From the NCBI RefSeq assembly GCF_011039175.1, contig NZ_JAAKEN010000019.1, forward strand, positions 1 to 41,787: a DNA stretch of 41,787 nucleotides, written 5' to 3'. The translations under genes and the position numbers were made by a program. Source of the stretch: Slackia sp. ZJ119 (GTDB lineage Bacteria > Actinomycetota > Coriobacteriia > Coriobacteriales > Eggerthellaceae). Of the stretch, positions 1-7,564 are shown one piece after another (positions within the stretch are counted from its first letter, which is position 1; each line of letters opens with the position of its first letter). The notes under the pieces were generated by a model. That model was not told the origin of the DNA. It made no database searches and saw only the letters and a list, made by a program, of their open reading frames with translations.

Positions 1-346
1 GACCCTTCAGAAAGAGAATTGAAAGCAATCTGGACACCTGATATGCATCTTGACCGCGCAAACCCATCTTTGTACTCGTTTGTCCAGGTTGCTATTGCAG
101 TGTCCAACTTACGAATTCAATTAAGCCCCGTTCGCCGACTGCGCTCTAATTTGTCGATACCGCGAAAAACGCCTTGTCAGCAAGTATCGCATGTGGTAGT
201 TTGTCCTCGGCTCATCTATTTTGCGACACAGCGGCGAACATTCCCGCTTTTCGAAAGGGCAAACAATCATCCCCATATTTCTCATGGTACCCGTGTGCTC
301 GAAAGCGAGCGCATATTCCACCCATCCGACCTGTTAGGAGGACCAG
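1..346. other. Upstream region without a convincing gene
   Basis: This stretch is less GC-rich than the rest of the window. Possible reading frames here have no recognisable domain, no good ribosome-binding site and atypical composition. Two weak promoter-like pairs can be seen for the fsa-rho unit: TTGAAA at 19-24 with TATGCA at 42-47 (17-bp spacer), and TTGTCA at 174-179 with TAGTTT at 197-202 (17-bp spacer). A 7-bp inverted repeat, CTGGACA/TGTCCAG, lies at 30-36 and 81-87. A near-ideal Shine-Dalgarno (TAGGAGG, 335-341) ends the region. It probably holds the 5' leader and promoter of fsa-rho, but no element is certain. Confidence 0.5.
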
Positions 347-1027
347 GTGAAGTTTTTCCTGGACACCGCCGATCTCAAGGAGATCGAAGAGGCAGCTAGC
401 TGGGGCGTGCTTGCCGGCGTCACCACCAATCCCACGCTGTATTCGCGCATCGGGGGCAAGCTGTCCGATTTCCATGCCCACATCAAGCGCATCTGCGAGA
501 TCGTGGACGGCCCCGTTTCGGCGGAAAGCGTCGCTATGACGCGGGACGAAATCGTGCGCGACGGCCGCGAGCTTGCCGCCATCGCTCCGAACGTCGTCGT
601 GAAGGTGCCGACGATGATCGAGGGCCTTGCCGCCACAAAGCAGCTGGCCAGCGAGGGAATTCCCGTGAACATGACGCTGTGCTTCACCGTTCCGCAGGCC
701 ATCATGGCCGCCCGCGCCGGCGCACGCTACATCAGCCCGTTCGTCGGCCGCTTCGACGACATTTCCGAAGCCGGCCTCGACCAGCTGGGCGACGTCATCG
801 AGGCCATCGGCAATTACGACTTCACGGATTCCACGGTGGGCGGAGAGCAGATCGAGGTCATCGCGGCGTCGGTGCGCAGCGCGCATCATGTGGCCCAGGC
901 GGCGCTTTTGGGGGCCGACATCGCCACCGTGCCGTTCGCGACGCTGAAAAAATGCGTGCAGCACCCGCTGACCGACCGCGGCCTTGACGCGTTTTTGAAG
1001 GACTGGGAGAAGGTAGCCAACGCATGA
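347..1027 (+). CDS. fsa: Transaldolase / fructose-6-phosphate aldolase family protein
   Basis: A 226-residue class I aldolase of the small transaldolase (FSA/TalC) type. The family either transfers dihydroxyacetone units in the pentose phosphate pathway or cleaves fructose-6-phosphate; sequence alone does not decide which. The N-terminus MKFFLDTADL and the GVTTNPTL segment (residues 24-31) are family signatures. The Schiff-base lysine should be K86 in VVVKVPTM. Length matches the short subfamily (about 215-225 aa), not the 320-aa TalB type. The start is GTG, preceded by TAGGAGG with a 5-nt spacer. The stop overlaps the rho start by 4 nt (ATGA), so the two are probably translationally coupled. 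The enzyme is expected to be cytoplasmic. The family call is firm; the exact substrate is open. Confidence 0.93.
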   Translation: MKFFLDTADLKEIEEAASWGVLAGVTTNPTLYSRIGGKLSDFHAHIKRICEIVDGPVSAESVAMTRDEIVRDGRELAAIAPNVVVKVPTMIEGLAATKQLASEGIPVNMTLCFTVPQAIMAARAGARYISPFVGRFDDISEAGLDQLGDVIEAIGNYDFTDSTVGGEQIEVIAASVRSAHHVAQAALLGADIATVPFATLKKCVQHPLTDRGLDAFLKDWEKVANA

Positions 1028-2961
1028 GCGATGAATCCCCAGAGATCGCAAATTCGGTAGAAGAGGCCGCTGAAAAGCCGAAACGCCGCGGCCGCCCGCG
1101 CAAGAACCCGCTGCCCGAAGACGGCGGCGAGGGCGCTGCGCCGGCTGCGGAAGAGACGTCGGCCTCCGCTCCGAAACGCCGCGGCCGCCCCCGGAAAAAC
1201 CCGCTGCCCGAAGCCGAAGCGCCGGCCGCCGCGTCCGACGCGAAGGCAGACGGCGCCTCCGGCAGCGCCTCGAACGTCGAGGCTGCGACGGACGCCGCCC
1301 CGAAGCGCCGCGGCCGCCCGCGTAAAAACCCGCTGCCCGAAGAAGCCCCGGCCGTCTCGGGCGCGTCCGATGCATCGGAAGAAAAGCCTGCTCCTGCGCC
1401 TGCCGCAGAGGCCGACCGCGCCGCCGACGCCGAAGACGCCGGCGGACAGCCGGTCCGCAAAAGCGTGCACGTGCAGGGCCAAAACGCCAAGCAGCGCAGG
1501 CAGCAGCAAAACAAGCAGGGCGGGCAGAACAACCAGAACCGCCAGAACCAGAACCAGAACAACAATCGCAACCGCCAGAACAACAACCAGCAAAACCGCA
1601 ACAACAAGCAGCAGAACAACAACCGCAACAACCGCTTCCAGCGTCGCCAGCACAACCAGAACCGCGAAGTGGTGCCGAGCGTCACCCGCGAAGATTTGGC
1701 GGCGCTCAAAGTGGCCGAGCTGCGCGAAAAGGCGGCGGCGCTCGATCTGGACGTGAAGGGCCTGAAAAAGGCCGAGCTGGTGGAAGCGGTGTTCGAGGCC
1801 AGCGTGAAGGCCGAAGGCTTCATCGAGGTCGAAGGCGTGCTGGACATCCTGTCCGACGGCTACGGCTTTTTGCGCACGTCGGGGTATTTGCCGGGCGAAA
1901 GCGACTGCTACGTGGGCGCCCAGCTCATCCGCCGCAACGGCCTGCGCAAAGGCGACAGGCTCAAAGGGCAGACGCGTCCGGCGCGAGAGAACGAGAAGTT
2001 CGCCGCCATCCAAAGGATTTCCCAGGTCAACGGCCATGCTCCCGAAGAGATGACCCGCCGGGTCAAGTTTGGCGACCTGACGCCGGTCTATCCGGACGAA
2101 TGCCTGGTCATGGAGCACGGCAAAAACGCCGTGACGGCCCGCGTCATCGATCTGGTCAGCCCCATCGGCAAGGGCCAGCGCGGTCTCATCGTGTCGCCGC
2201 CGAAGGCGGGCAAGACGACCATCTTGAAGGACATTGCCGCCGCCATCAGCGCAAACAACCCCGAAGTGCATCTCATGTGCCTGCTGGTGGACGAACGCCC
2301 CGAAGAAGTCACCGACATGGAGCGCTCCATTCACGGCGAGGTCATTTCCTCCACGTTCGACATGCCCACCGAAAACCACATCGCCGTGGCCGAGCTGGTC
2401 ATCGAACGTGCAAAGCGCCTGGTAGAAGACGGGAAAGACGTCGTCATCCTGCTCGACTCCATCACGCGCCTGGCCCGCGCCTACAACTTGGCGCAGCCGG
2501 CGAGCGGCCGCATCCTGTCCGGCGGCGTCGATTCCACGGCGCTCTATCCGCCGAAGCGCTTCTTGGGCGCGGCCCGCAACATCGAGCACGGCGGCAGCCT
2601 GACCATTCTGGCGTCGGCGCTCGTGGACACAGGCTCGAAGATGGACGAGGTCATTTTCGAGGAATTCAAGGGCACCGGCAACATGGAGCTGAAGCTCGAC
2701 CGCAACCTGGCCGACCGGCGCATCTTCCCGGCCATCGATCCGGTGGCGTCGGGCACGCGCAAGGAAGAACTGCTGCTCAAGCCCCAGGAAGCCCCGCTCA
2801 TCTGGGCCGTCCGCCGCATTCTGGCCAACACGAATTCCACCGAGCGGTCCATGGACATGCTCATCAAGTCGCTCAAGCAAACCGATGACAACCAGGAATT
2901 CCTCGTACGCACGGCAAAGAAGGCCCAGCACACCAAAGCGGAGGCCATCACGGAGTTTTAA
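1024..2961 (+). CDS. rho: Transcription termination factor Rho with long low-complexity N-terminus
   Basis: A 645-residue hexameric RNA-dependent ATPase that terminates transcription. E. coli Rho is about 420 aa, and the extra length is all N-terminal. Residues 20-32, 51-63 and 94-106 are three near-identical basic blocks of the form KRRGRPRKNPLPE, which look like AT-hooks, separated by Ala/Glu/Ser-rich linkers. Residues about 152-213 are an Asn/Gln/Arg-rich tract. The Rho_N helical domain (about 218-260), the cold-shock RNA-binding domain (about 264-340) and the ATPase core follow. The core has a Walker A PPKAGKTT, a Walker B VVILLDSITR, and the Q-loop/R-loop regions around SGGVDSTAL. The three basic repeats are also visible as 40-bp DNA repeats at 1081-1120, 1174-1213 and 1303-1342. 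Actinobacterial Rho proteins commonly carry basic N-terminal insertions; this one combines two kinds of disordered sequence. The start overlaps fsa by 4 nt. Confidence 0.98.
   Translation: MSDESPEIANSVEEAAEKPKRRGRPRKNPLPEDGGEGAAPAAEETSASAPKRRGRPRKNPLPEAEAPAAASDAKADGASGSASNVEAATDAAPKRRGRPRKNPLPEEAPAVSGASDASEEKPAPAPAAEADRAADAEDAGGQPVRKSVHVQGQNAKQRRQQQNKQGGQNNQNRQNQNQNNNRNRQNNNQQNRNNKQQNNNRNNRFQRRQHNQNREVVPSVTREDLAALKVAELREKAAALDLDVKGLKKAELVEAVFEASVKAEGFIEVEGVLDILSDGYGFLRTSGYLPGESDCYVGAQLIRRNGLRKGDRLKGQTRPARENEKFAAIQRISQVNGHAPEEMTRRVKFGDLTPVYPDECLVMEHGKNAVTARVIDLVSPIGKGQRGLIVSPPKAGKTTILKDIAAAISANNPEVHLMCLLVDERPEEVTDMERSIHGEVISSTFDMPTENHIAVAELVIERAKRLVEDGKDVVILLDSITRLARAYNLAQPASGRILSGGVDSTALYPPKRFLGAARNIEHGGSLTILASALVDTGSKMDEVIFEEFKGTGNMELKLDRNLADRRIFPAIDPVASGTRKEELLLKPQEAPLIWAVRRILANTNSTERSMDMLIKSLKQTDDNQEFLVRTAKKAQHTKAEAITEF
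1081..1342 (+). repeat. Three 40-bp direct repeats inside rho
   Basis: Copies lie at 1081-1120, 1174-1213 and 1303-1342. Each encodes the same basic AT-hook-like block (GRPRKNPLPE core). The spacing is irregular (93 and 129 bp), always in frame. Most differences between copies are silent, so the protein motif seems to be under selection. Confidence 0.85.
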
Positions 2962-3122
2962 GGAGACAGAAGCGGAAGCGCCGATAAACGCTGATTGAAC
3001 AGGTCATCATTTATCGGGGGACGCCGCACGTTCGTGGAACCGTCATGGGAACCGCAGCCGACAAGGCGCGGTTTCCGTGCGCTTGGAGTACCATGGCACC
3101 AGTCAACCAATGAGGAGAGCCC
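2962..3122 (+). other. rho-sppA intergenic leader with two hairpins
   Basis: There are two inverted repeats. One is CCGATAAA (2981-2988) pairing with TTTATCGG (3010-3017). The other is a GGAACCGC/GCGGTTTCC pair around 3050-3081. Neither is followed by a T-run, so they are not classic terminators. The segments GGAAGCGCCGAT (from about 2974) and AAACGCTGAT (2986-2995) resemble the ends of the dispersed element described elsewhere in this window, so this may be a decayed copy. Confidence 0.35.
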
Positions 3123-4235
3123 ATGCAACAAGATCCATCGTGGTCGTCGCAGGCGTGGGGAAGCGGGGGCGAAAACGTCCCGCCGCCCGCCCCGCAGCCG
3201 GCCCAACCGGCCCAGCACTACGGCGTGCCGGCTTCCTGCCAGCCGCAACCGGCCTATGCCGCTTCGCAACCGGCCTATGCCGCTTCGCAGCCGGCCTACA
3301 CCCCGGCGCCTCAGCCTGCGAAAAAGCGCGGCTGGATCGTTGCGCTCGTGGCCGTCGTCTTGGCCTTTCTGCTCATTGCCGGCGCCATGGCGTCGTGCGT
3401 GTCGGTCTTCTCGACCGCCGGCTCGCTTGCCAGCGTGTCGTCCAGCGGCACCTACGGCGACACCATTGCCGTCATCGACCTTGACGGCACCATCCAATAC
3501 GACGGCAGCGCCTGCAGCCCCGAAGGCTTGAAAACCCTGCTTGACCAGGCTTCGGACGACCCTGACATCAAAGGCGTGGTGCTGCGCGTGAACTCCGGCG
3601 GCGGCACGGCCACGGCCGGCGAGGAAATGGCCGAATACGTCAAAGACTTCGAAAAGCCCGTCGTGGTATCCAGCGCGTCGATGAACGCGAGCGCGGCCTA
3701 CGAGATCTCCAGCCAGGCCGATTTCATCTACACGGCCAAAACGACCGCCATCGGCTCGATCGGCACGGCGCTCGAGGTCACGGACCTGTCGGGCCTGCTT
3801 GAAAAGCTCGGCATCTCCATCGACGTCGTCGCCAGCGCCGACAGCAAAGATTCCAGCTACGGCTATCGCCCGCTCAGCGAAGAGGAACGGGCCTATTACC
3901 AGAAGATGGTCGACGCCATCAACGGCACGTTCATCGCGAACGTGGCCGAAGGACGCGGCATGGCCGAAGACGAGGTGCGCAAGCTGGCCACGGGCTTGAC
4001 GTTCACCGGCATGGAAGCGGTCGAAAACGGGCTGGCCGACGACATCGGCACGCGCGAGGACGCCATCGCGAAAGCCGCCGAGCTGGCCGGCGTCTCTGAC
4101 TACGACGTGTACGACATGGGGGAGTCGAGCTACGACCTGTCTGGCCTGCTGGGCCTGCTGTCTTCTGAACAGTTGCAGGACGACCGCCCCTTGAACGCAA
4201 AGGAATGGGATCTTCATGCCAACGCCCTCTCATAA
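3123..4235 (+). CDS. sppA: Signal peptide peptidase SppA, S49 family
   Basis: A 370-residue membrane-anchored serine protease of the short (Bacillus-type) S49 class, expected to degrade leftover signal peptides at the outer face of the membrane. The N-terminus is Pro/Ala/Gln-rich and includes a QPAYAAS heptapeptide repeat (about 42-62). A single transmembrane segment follows (about 70-92, after KKRG). The catalytic serine is probably S190 (in MNASAAY) and the general-base lysine K242 (in SADSKDSSYG). Their 52-residue separation equals that between S147 and K199 of B. subtilis SppA. The RVNSGGG and IGSIG segments are also typical. The start has an AATGAGGAGAG Shine-Dalgarno. The 3' end overlaps the next gene by 20 nt, suggesting co-expression. 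Confidence 0.93.
   Translation: MQQDPSWSSQAWGSGGENVPPPAPQPAQPAQHYGVPASCQPQPAYAASQPAYAASQPAYTPAPQPAKKRGWIVALVAVVLAFLLIAGAMASCVSVFSTAGSLASVSSSGTYGDTIAVIDLDGTIQYDGSACSPEGLKTLLDQASDDPDIKGVVLRVNSGGGTATAGEEMAEYVKDFEKPVVVSSASMNASAAYEISSQADFIYTAKTTAIGSIGTALEVTDLSGLLEKLGISIDVVASADSKDSSYGYRPLSEEERAYYQKMVDAINGTFIANVAEGRGMAEDEVRKLATGLTFTGMEAVENGLADDIGTREDAIAKAAELAGVSDYDVYDMGESSYDLSGLLGLLSSEQLQDDRPLNAKEWDLHANALS
3246..3299 (+). repeat. 21-bp in-frame tandem repeat in sppA
   Basis: Two perfect 21-bp units (3246-3266, 3267-3287) and a partial third encode the QPAYAAS heptapeptide in the cytoplasmic N-terminal tail. Near-identical DNA copies suggest recent slippage expansion, so copy number could vary between strains. 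Confidence 0.85.
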
Positions 4236-6267
4236 CGACGAGGAACTGATCGAAACCGAACGGACGTGCCGCGCCGGTCGCAGCGCGGTGCCGTGGCCTG
4301 CACGCGCGGTCGTGACGGCCGGCATGCCCTACGGCAACAAGCCGCTGCACTTCGGCCACGTCGGCGGCGTATTCGTGCCGGCCGACGCCTTCGCCCGCTT
4401 TCTGCGCGACCGCATCGGCGCTGAAAACGTGCGCTTCATCAGCGGCACCGACTGCTTCGGCTCGCCCATCAACGAGGGCTACCGCAAACTCGTCGAGGCG
4501 GGCGAGTTCGACGGCACCATCGAAGAATACGTGCGCCGCAACCACGAGGCGCAGAAAAAGACCCTCGACGCGTTCAATATCAGCCTGTCCATCTACGAAG
4601 GCTCGGGGATCGGGCATTCGGGCGAGGTGCACCAGCTCATCAGCGAGCGCTTCATTGAAAAGCTCCACGAAAACGGCTGGCTGCGCCGCGAAAAGACCAT
4701 GCAGTTCTACGACGCCGAGGCCGAAACCATCCTGAACGGCCGGCAGGTGGTCGGCCGCTGCCCGGTGCAGGGCTGCAAGTCCGAGCACGCCTACGCCGAC
4801 GAATGCGACCTGGGCCACAGCTACGCCCCCGAAGACCTCATCGCGCCTAAGTCGTCGTTGACCGGCACCGTGCCCGAGATGAGGCCGGTGGAAAACTGGT
4901 ACTTCGACCTGCCCGCGTTCGCCGACTTTTTGCGCAAGCACGTGGCGGGGCTCGAGGCCGACCCGGACGTGCGGCCCATCGTGTCGCAGACGGTGAAGGA
5001 GTTTTTGGCGCCCCCGATCATCTACATCAAAAACGAGATGCGCGAGGCCTACGAGGCGATCGCCGCCGATCTGCCGTCGCACGTGGTGCGCGACCCGGAG
5101 AAGGGCAAGCAGAGCTTCGAGGTGGAGTTTTCGACCATCGGCGAGCGCGACGAGGCCCGCAGCGTGCTCGAACGCGCGGGAATCCGCTTCCGTACCGGCA
5201 AGACGCTCGTGCCGTTCCGCATCACCGGCAACATCGAATGGGGCGTGAAAGCCCCGGTCATCGACGGCCTTGAAGGTCTGACCGTGTGGTGCTGGCCGGA
5301 AAGCCTGTGGGCGCCCATGTCGTTCACGATGGCGATCAACGACAAGCTGGGCCTGCCGCGCGGCAGCTGGCGCGACTTTTGGTGCGACGAAGACGCCGAG
5401 GTCTACCAGTTCATCGGCCAGGACAACCTGTATTTCTACGGCGTGGTGCAGCCGGCCCTCATCGAGGCGCTGCGCCCCGGCGACATTCTCATTCCCGGGC
5501 CGACCGACCGCCCCGTGCGCCAGACGCGCCTCGTCGCGAACTACCACATCCTGTTCGGCAACAAGAAGGCGTCCTCGTCAAGCGCGGTCAAGCCGCCGAC
5601 GGCCGACGAGCTGCTCGAGCACTACTCGGTCGAACAGCTTCGCGCCCATTTTCTCGCCCTTGGCCTGGGAATGAAGTCGGTGGGGTTCAAACCCAAGGCG
5701 TTCGACCCCGACCTGGAAAAACGCGCCGATTCCCGCGTGGCCGACCCGGTGCTCAAGGAAGGCGCGTTGCTCTCCAACGTGTTCAACCGCCTGGCCCGCA
5801 GCTGTTTTTACGAGGCGCAGAAAAACTTCGACGGCTTCATGCCGCTGGGGCAGGTGTCGCCTGAGGTGCTGCGAAAGACCGACAAGGTGCTGCTCGCCTA
5901 CGACGAGACGATGAAGCGCGTCGAGCTGCACGCCGTCATGGCGCAGATGGACGAGTTCATCCGCTGGGCGAACAAGTACTGGACCGACGGCATCAGCGCT
6001 GCTCAGAAGGGCGAAGACGAGGCGGCGCGACGCCAGGTGCTCGTGGATTCGTTCTTCTTGCTGCGCGTGGCGACGCTACTCATGCATCCGGTCGTGCCGG
6101 AGGGCACCGAAAAGATCTGCGACTACCTGTCGTTCGAATTCAGCGACTTCTTCAGCTGGAACTACGATTTCGCCTCGATGGAAGAGCTGTGCGGCGCCGC
6201 CGAGATCAACGAGGGGCGCCACCGCATCCGCTCCCTGCCGCCGCGGTTCGACTTTTTCCCGAAATAA
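4216..6267 (+). CDS. Divergent methionyl-tRNA synthetase-like class I protein
   Basis: A 683-residue protein that aligns along its length with E. coli-type MetRS. Present are a HIGH-like HFGH in PLHFGHVGG (about residues 50-58), a FISGTDCFGSP segment, a zinc knuckle reading C-x4-C-x9-C-x3-H instead of the usual four cysteines, the following APEDLIAPKS...FDLPAF stretch, and a helical anticodon-binding-type C-terminal domain. Two signatures are changed. The KMSKS loop reads KKASSSS, keeping a lysine and serines but not the second lysine. The methionine-pocket segment, normally close to VWxDAPIGY, reads VWCWPESLWAP. It may be a duplicated synthetase with altered or no aminoacylation activity, or a functional divergent MetRS; a standard metG elsewhere in the genome would favour the former. 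A good AAAGGA Shine-Dalgarno precedes the start, which overlaps sppA. An intrinsic terminator follows. Confidence 0.75.
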   Translation: MPTPSHNDEELIETERTCRAGRSAVPWPARAVVTAGMPYGNKPLHFGHVGGVFVPADAFARFLRDRIGAENVRFISGTDCFGSPINEGYRKLVEAGEFDGTIEEYVRRNHEAQKKTLDAFNISLSIYEGSGIGHSGEVHQLISERFIEKLHENGWLRREKTMQFYDAEAETILNGRQVVGRCPVQGCKSEHAYADECDLGHSYAPEDLIAPKSSLTGTVPEMRPVENWYFDLPAFADFLRKHVAGLEADPDVRPIVSQTVKEFLAPPIIYIKNEMREAYEAIAADLPSHVVRDPEKGKQSFEVEFSTIGERDEARSVLERAGIRFRTGKTLVPFRITGNIEWGVKAPVIDGLEGLTVWCWPESLWAPMSFTMAINDKLGLPRGSWRDFWCDEDAEVYQFIGQDNLYFYGVVQPALIEALRPGDILIPGPTDRPVRQTRLVANYHILFGNKKASSSSAVKPPTADELLEHYSVEQLRAHFLALGLGMKSVGFKPKAFDPDLEKRADSRVADPVLKEGALLSNVFNRLARSCFYEAQKNFDGFMPLGQVSPEVLRKTDKVLLAYDETMKRVELHAVMAQMDEFIRWANKYWTDGISAAQKGEDEAARRQVLVDSFFLLRVATLLMHPVVPEGTEKICDYLSFEFSDFFSWNYDFASMEELCGAAEINEGRHRIRSLPPRFDFFPK

Positions 6268-6273
6268 GCCGTC

Positions 6274-6317
6274 CGCCCCGGCGCCGCCTTGAAGAGGGGC
6301 CGCGCCGGGGCGTTTTT
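6274..6317 (+). terminator. Intrinsic terminator after the synthetase-like gene
   Basis: A perfect 11-bp GC stem (CGCCCCGGCGC at 6274-6284 pairing with GCGCCGGGGCG at 6302-6312) is followed directly by TTTTT (6313-6317). It starts 6 nt after the preceding stop codon and separates that gene from rnhA. Confidence 0.9.
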
Positions 6318-6357
6318 GGCGGGCGCCGCTTGTCGCCTGGCCGTGCAAAGGATCTGC

Positions 6358-6843
6358 ATGCAAGACGTTGACATTTTTTCTGACGGGTCGTCGCGGGGCA
6401 ATCCCGGCCCTGGCGGCTATGGGACCGTGCTGCGGTTCGTCGACAGCCAGGGGCGCGAGCACCGCAAGGAGCTGTCGGCCGGCTATCGCGAGACGACGAA
6501 CAACCGCATGGAGCTTCTGGGCGCCATCGTCGGCCTGGAGGCGCTCAAACGGCCGTGCTCCATCACGCTGTACTCCGACTCGCAATACCTTGTGAACGCG
6601 TTCAACCAGCATTGGATCGACGGCTGGCTCAAGCGTGGGTGGAAGAACGCGAAGAAGGAGCCGGTGAAAAACGTTGACCTCTGGCGTCGGCTTTTGGCTG
6701 CGAAAGAGGCGCACCAGGTGCGCTTCGTGTGGGTGAAAGGGCATGCGGGGCATCCCGAGAACGAGCGTTGTGACGAGCTTGCCACGACGGCGGCAGACGC
6801 CCCCGACCGGCTTGACGATGTGGGCTATCGCGAAAACGCCTAA
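6358..6843 (+). CDS. rnhA: Ribonuclease HI
   Basis: A 161-residue RNase HI that cleaves the RNA strand of RNA:DNA hybrids, removing R-loops and primers. All catalytic positions are present: D9 ([14 protein letters not shown]), E52 (NNRMELLGA), D74 (YSDSQY), H129 (KGHAGHPEN) and D139 (NERCDELA), matching E. coli D10/E48/D70/H124/D134. The basic handle ([11 protein letters not shown], about 90-100) is present. The chosen ATG has an AAAGGA Shine-Dalgarno with suitable spacing. An upstream in-frame ATG at 6289 would lie in the preceding terminator stem and is unlikely. Length is normal for the family. Since a terminator lies between it and the preceding gene, it probably has its own promoter or depends on read-through. 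Confidence 0.96.
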   Translation: MQDVDIFSDGSSRGNPGPGGYGTVLRFVDSQGREHRKELSAGYRETTNNRMELLGAIVGLEALKRPCSITLYSDSQYLVNAFNQHWIDGWLKRGWKNAKKEPVKNVDLWRRLLAAKEAHQVRFVWVKGHAGHPENERCDELATTAADAPDRLDDVGYRENA

Positions 6844-6866
6844 AGGCGGCGGGCGGCGACGGCCTG

Positions 6867-6894
6867 CCTGCGCAGGGCTGGCGGAACCGATCGG
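6867..6894 (-). repeat. Fragment of the dispersed inverted-repeat element
   Basis: Over 26 nt this segment matches, in reverse complement, the left-end part of the copy upstream of murC, with about 23 identical positions by hand alignment. The shared core is GCAGGGC..GGCGGAA followed by CGATCG. The terminal GGGAAAC part is not recognisable, so this is a truncated relic 23 bp after the rnhA stop. Confidence 0.55.
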
Positions 6895-7160
6895 TCCGTG
6901 CTGCCGCGCCTCTGGGCGGGCACGGCGCTTGCCTGACCGGGGTCTGCGTGCGGGCAGGCTGCAGCGCCTGTCCGGGCGGGCCTGCGTGCGGGCAGAACCT
7001 GCCCGTTTCGAGAGCCTACGGCCGCCGCATGGCGCTCCTGCTGGGGCTCGCGCGGCCTTTGGCGGGGCCTATGCACGTTATCTGCGCTTTTATGCAGTAC
7101 TCCCCAGCGATTATGCGCGTTTTTTGGCACGGGCGCCCTTTCCGTCGGCATCCACATGTG

Positions 7161-7395
7161 AAGAAATTGTGTGTTGGAGATTTTTAGCCGAAATTTGGCG
7201 TCTTCTGCATCATTTAAGGCGCAGAAGGGCTTGTTGTTCGGCGTAAGTACGGTATATACACCGTAGTAAAGCCGCTCTATCAAGCAAAAACGCGCTCGAA
7301 TGCTGCTGCATACGCCGTTTTGCAGCCCGAATTCCGCCAAATTGATGCGCGAAGGGGGAGATTCTGCCCTTTCCGTCTCCAATACACAATTTTTC
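7161..7395. repeat. Long imperfect palindrome (about 235 bp)
   Basis: The outer arms at 7161-7180 and 7376-7395 are inverted copies with 17 of 20 matching positions (core AATTGTGT and TTGGAGA). A second inner pair is perfect: AATTTGGCG (7192-7200) and CGCCAAATT (7335-7343). A CTGCA...GGCG similarity continues inward. Near the centre lies TACGGT/ACCGTA (7248-7253, 7260-7265) flanking TATA-like DNA. The island is clearly AT-richer than its surroundings. The organisation fits a miniature inverted-repeat element or a cruciform-forming regulatory region. It encodes no credible protein. Confidence 0.65.
7231..7258 (+). promoter_or_regulatory. Possible promoter at the centre of the palindrome
   Basis: TTGTTG (7231-7236) and TATATA (7253-7258) are separated by 16 bp. 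On the opposite strand TTGATA (complement of 7278-7283) also faces a TGTATA-like sequence. Because the TATA-like core is palindromic, transcription could start in either direction. No downstream product is evident. Confidence 0.25.
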
Positions 7396-7437
7396 CATCT
7401 TGAGCCGCCCCAAATCCAGCCCCCGAAAGTCCCGCCT

Positions 7438-7564
7438 CGCCCCGAAGCCTGCCCTCCGGTCCCGCCCGCCCTCTTTGGTCGGCCCCGGGGAGTCTCGCCA
7501 CGCCCCGAAGCCTGCCCCGGGGGGTCCTGCTGCACCTCGAGCCTGGCCCCGGGGAGTCCTGCTA
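7438..7564. repeat. 63-bp degenerate direct repeat, two copies
   Basis: Two units begin with the identical 17-mer CGCCCCGAAGCCTGCCC (7438-7454 and 7501-7517). They share a second identical block, GGCCCCGGGGAGTC (7481-7494 and 7545-7558). A weak third similarity follows near 7604. The unit has no reading frame that looks selected. Confidence 0.7.

Noticed and set aside
1-346. tRNA or small ORF in the first 346 bases
   Set aside because: No cloverleaf could be drawn by eye, and the frames lack recognisable sequence or a ribosome-binding site.
1081-1342. CRISPR-like array from the regularly repeated units in rho
   Set aside because: The repeats are in frame, coding, irregularly spaced and only three in number. 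No cas genes are in the window and no CRISPR array was seen anywhere.
886-2931. Very long minus-strand open frame (681 aa) opposite rho
   Set aside because: It is antisense to a certain gene. The product is a low-complexity shadow of GC-rich codons with no domain and no ribosome-binding site. The same applies to the long minus-strand frames opposite ftsI, pyrG, murF, murC and ftsZ.
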